A stretch of DNA of 64,000 nucleotides from Clostridium sp. 26_21. GTDB taxonomy: Bacteria > Bacillota > Clostridia > TANB77 > CAG-508. The notes beneath the pieces were generated by a model that was not told where the DNA came from, searched no databases, and saw only the letters and a list, made by a program, of their open reading frames with translations. The translations under genes were made by a program, and so were the position numbers. This document shows, one piece after another, positions 62,358 to 64,000 of this stretch (its first letter is position 1; the number at the start of each line of letters is the position of its first letter). The stretch is from positions 1 to 64,000 of the forward strand of contig MNRO01000017.1 of NCBI GenBank assembly GCA_001915995.1. The letters run 5' to 3'.

Positions 62358-62544
62358 TTTTCTTTCCTTTCTTTTTACATTTATATTTTATCATATTTTT
62401 TTTATTTTTTAAATACCTTTTTTTTATAATTTATTTAATTTCTTATTATTTTATTTAGCAAAAATATTTTTTATAATTATTATCATTTTTCTTTTTTTTA
62501 CATATAATATATTAAAACAAAAAATTATTTTAGGAACAAATTTA
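62358..62544. other. Extremely A/T-rich intergenic stretch
   Basis: Nearly pure A/T with long T runs. No gene, promoter of quality or stable hairpin can be read here. Confidence 0.4.
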
Positions 62545-62694
62545 ATGGAAAATAATAAAAAAAAGAAAAAATTTGATTTTATTCGCATTAAAAATAATAC
62601 ATGCAAATCTTTATGTGATGTTGAATATTTTTTAAATAATTTTAATTTTTTCTTACAATATGTAAAATTATTTAAAATAATAAAAAAGAAATAA
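62545..62694 (+). CDS. Small basic protein candidate (49 residues)
   Basis: ATG 62545 with AGGA 11 bases upstream (TTTAGGAACAAATTTAATG). MENNKKKKKFDFIRI is followed by NTCKSLCDVEYF, LNNFNFFLQYVKLF and ends KKK. Two cysteines and a helical pattern speak for a real small protein over a random frame; in this composition chance frames of this size occur, so confidence is moderate. No homologue known to me. Divergent from rsmI and convergent with gerM. Confidence 0.45.
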   Translation: MENNKKKKKFDFIRIKNNTCKSLCDVEYFLNNFNFFLQYVKLFKIIKKK

Positions 62695-62795
62695 TTATCC
62701 TTGAATTCCTCATACTTTTAAGATTTTATTCAAGATATATATTTCTTTTATTTTTTACATTTTTTTCAAATTTTGATTTATCATATTTTCAATTA

Positions 62796-63329
62796 TTATT
62801 TATTTTTTAAATAAATTTCTGATATATTTTCATTTTTTTCTCCATTTATTAAAAAACTAACAGAATTAATTTCTTTTAAATTTGTTAATGTATTTACAAT
62901 ACTATTTATTATTTTTAATTTATTTTCTTCATTTTCATAATTTAAAAATTCAGTTGAAAAATTAATAATTGCACAACCTTTTTCTACTGTTACATCATTT
63001 AATATTGTTTTATCTGGAATTAATTTTTTTAATTTTGTACTTTGTGGACCTTTTATTAAAAATTCTATTAATTTTTTATATGGATTTTCTATTAATAAAT
63101 TAGCATCAATTATCTGTGTCTCAGCTTCTAAATTTTTTGTCTCTATATTTTCAAAATATAATAATATTTTTGTTTGTCTTGACTGTACATCTGATATTTC
63201 TTCTTGTGGCGTATAATCTTGATATTCATTTTCAATTTTTTTTACTTCTATATTTTTAAATAACATATAAATTCCAATTATAAAAAAAATAATTGTTATT
63301 ATTGCTCCTATAACTCTTTTACTTTTCAT
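62796..63329 (-). CDS. GerM-domain sporulation/germination protein
   Basis: 177 residues, one N-terminal membrane segment (about 7-24) and one GerMN domain: LIEFLIKGPQSTKLKKLIPD, VEKGCAIINFSTEFLNY and NSIVNTLTNLKEINSVSFL. GerM proteins of Bacilli have two such domains and act in spore germination and septal peptidoglycan; a single-domain form is common in Clostridia. AAGGAG before ATG 63329. No good terminator downstream. Confidence 0.9.
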   Translation of the reverse strand: MKSKRVIGAIITIIFFIIGIYMLFKNIEVKKIENEYQDYTPQEEISDVQSRQTKILLYFENIETKNLEAETQIIDANLLIENPYKKLIEFLIKGPQSTKLKKLIPDKTILNDVTVEKGCAIINFSTEFLNYENEENKLKIINSIVNTLTNLKEINSVSFLINGEKNENISEIYLKNK

Positions 63330-63429
63330 ATTATTCTTTCTCCTTCCCTAAACTTTTACTTAGCATTTTTAAATTTTTTTTATATTGAAATATATTATTT
63401 GATTATAAATTTTAGAACATTTTTTATCA

Positions 63430-63472
63430 AAAAAAGACCTAATAATTTCTATTATATAGAAATTATTAGGTC
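63430..63472 (-). terminator. Terminator of the right-edge gene
   Basis: A perfect 16-bp stem GACCTAATAATTTCTA/TAGAAATTATTAGGTC with a five-base loop, then T5 on the minus strand. Confidence 0.9.
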
Positions 63473-63504
63473 CTATTTTTATACTCTTTATATAAAAAAT
63501 ATAA

Positions 63505-64000
63505 TCATTCAAATAAAATTGTAAAATTTGTATCTTCACCTAATTTTATTATTATTTTTTTATTATTATATTCTGAATCTTGTTCATTATTCTTATATAC
63601 CTTTATTTCAGAAATATATGAATTATTTTGAGTCTTTATATTTTTTATTTCATAAATATTAGAATTATAAAAATTATCATTAATATAATTTATTAATATA
63701 TCTATATTAGCAAAATTGTTATTTTTATAATCATAATCTAATAAATTATATAAACCTACATAATCATATGTATTTATCATTTTCATAACTTTATCCACAT
63801 TTGTTGCAATTTTCTTTGTATCTGTTGATTTCTTATATTTATTTTTAAATGATTCTGTTACTATACTATAATCATCAAGTATCATTGTAAATTCCATTGG
63901 AGAATCTTCAATTATTGTATATCTATTATCTTTTTCTGTTTTTATTATATATGCTTCTTTGCCATTATAACTTCCTTCTGATAAGCTTTTCAAATTTGTA
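63505..64000 (-). CDS. Hypothetical protein, 5' end beyond the window
   Basis: About 165 residues visible; the frame stays open through the right edge (TNLKSLSEG upstream of a possible TTG at 63993), so the start is missing. The N-terminal part has GSYNGKEAYIIKTEKDNRYT and IIEDSPMEFTMILDDYS, reminiscent of beta-rich domains of secreted or lipoprotein-type proteins. The C-terminal half is Asn/Lys/Tyr-rich, with VDKVMKMINTYDYVGLYNLL resembling an NTF2-like start. No firm family. Confidence 0.7.
   Translation of the reverse strand, partial: TNLKSLSEGSYNGKEAYIIKTEKDNRYTIIEDSPMEFTMILDDYSIVTESFKNKYKKSTDTKKIATNVDKVMKMINTYDYVGLYNLLDYDYKNNNFANIDILINYINDNFYNSNIYEIKNIKTQNNSYISEIKVYKNNEQDSEYNNKKIIIKLGEDTNFTILFE

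Overview
The window is very AT-rich (GC roughly a quarter to 30 % by eye) with strong GGAGG/AAAGGA ribosome binding sites. It carries many endospore genes: an alpha/beta-type SASP, SpmA/SpmB, SpoIIR, YpeB, two CotF-like coat proteins and a GerM-domain lipoprotein-like protein. Together with the Firmicutes-type gene orders (radC-mreBCD-mrdA-minC; ffs-dnaX-ybaB-recR; murA-walJ) this points to a spore-forming Clostridia chromosome, plausibly an uncultured gut lineage. The lineage is inference. Most genes lie on the minus strand.

Layout. 0-12.4 kb: two giant secreted, membrane-anchored surface proteins. The first is at least 2300 residues, runs off the left edge and has a membrane hairpin in its middle. 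The second is a thioester/isopeptide-type adhesin. 12.7-13.5 kb: two small conserved-looking proteins. 13.6-19.6 kb: the cell-shape operon radC-mreB-mreC-mreD-mrdA-minC from one clear promoter. 19.8-24.6 kb: a MecA-like adaptor gene with a one-base frameshift, an M23 peptidase, two CotF-like genes and pcrA. 24.6-33.7 kb: three DUF2207 membrane proteins (one frameshifted, one N-terminally truncated) around lemA, then oleate hydratase, a TetR regulator and an alpha/beta hydrolase. 33.8-38.8 kb: ZIP transporter, prfA and a YhaN/YhaO-like DNA-repair pair. 39-42 kb: an orphan VirD4-type coupling ATPase with two unknown genes behind a consensus promoter. 42-47.5 kb: DnaJ-like protein, murF, SASP, ypeB and a diacylglycerol glucosyltransferase-like enzyme. 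47.5-52.2 kb: recR, ybaB, dnaX, SRP RNA, tadA and tRNA-Arg(CCT). 52.3-64 kb: ttcA, a phosphosugar mutase plus UDP-sugar pyrophosphorylase, spoIIR, murA, walJ, spmAB, an AbrB-type regulator, rsmI, gerM and a gene cut by the right edge.

Non-coding highlights. A roughly 130-140 bp structured element occurs three times, each time between a terminator and the next promoter, with paired base changes in its stems. The last 21 bp of tRNA-Arg are repeated exactly 100 bp downstream around a GC-rich nested hairpin. A small RNA candidate with a near-consensus promoter and its own terminator lies between walJ and spmB. Promoters could be read with unusual clarity (TTGACA-like, 17 bp, TATAAT-like). Two of them carry perfect palindromes over the -10, one beside a TetR gene.
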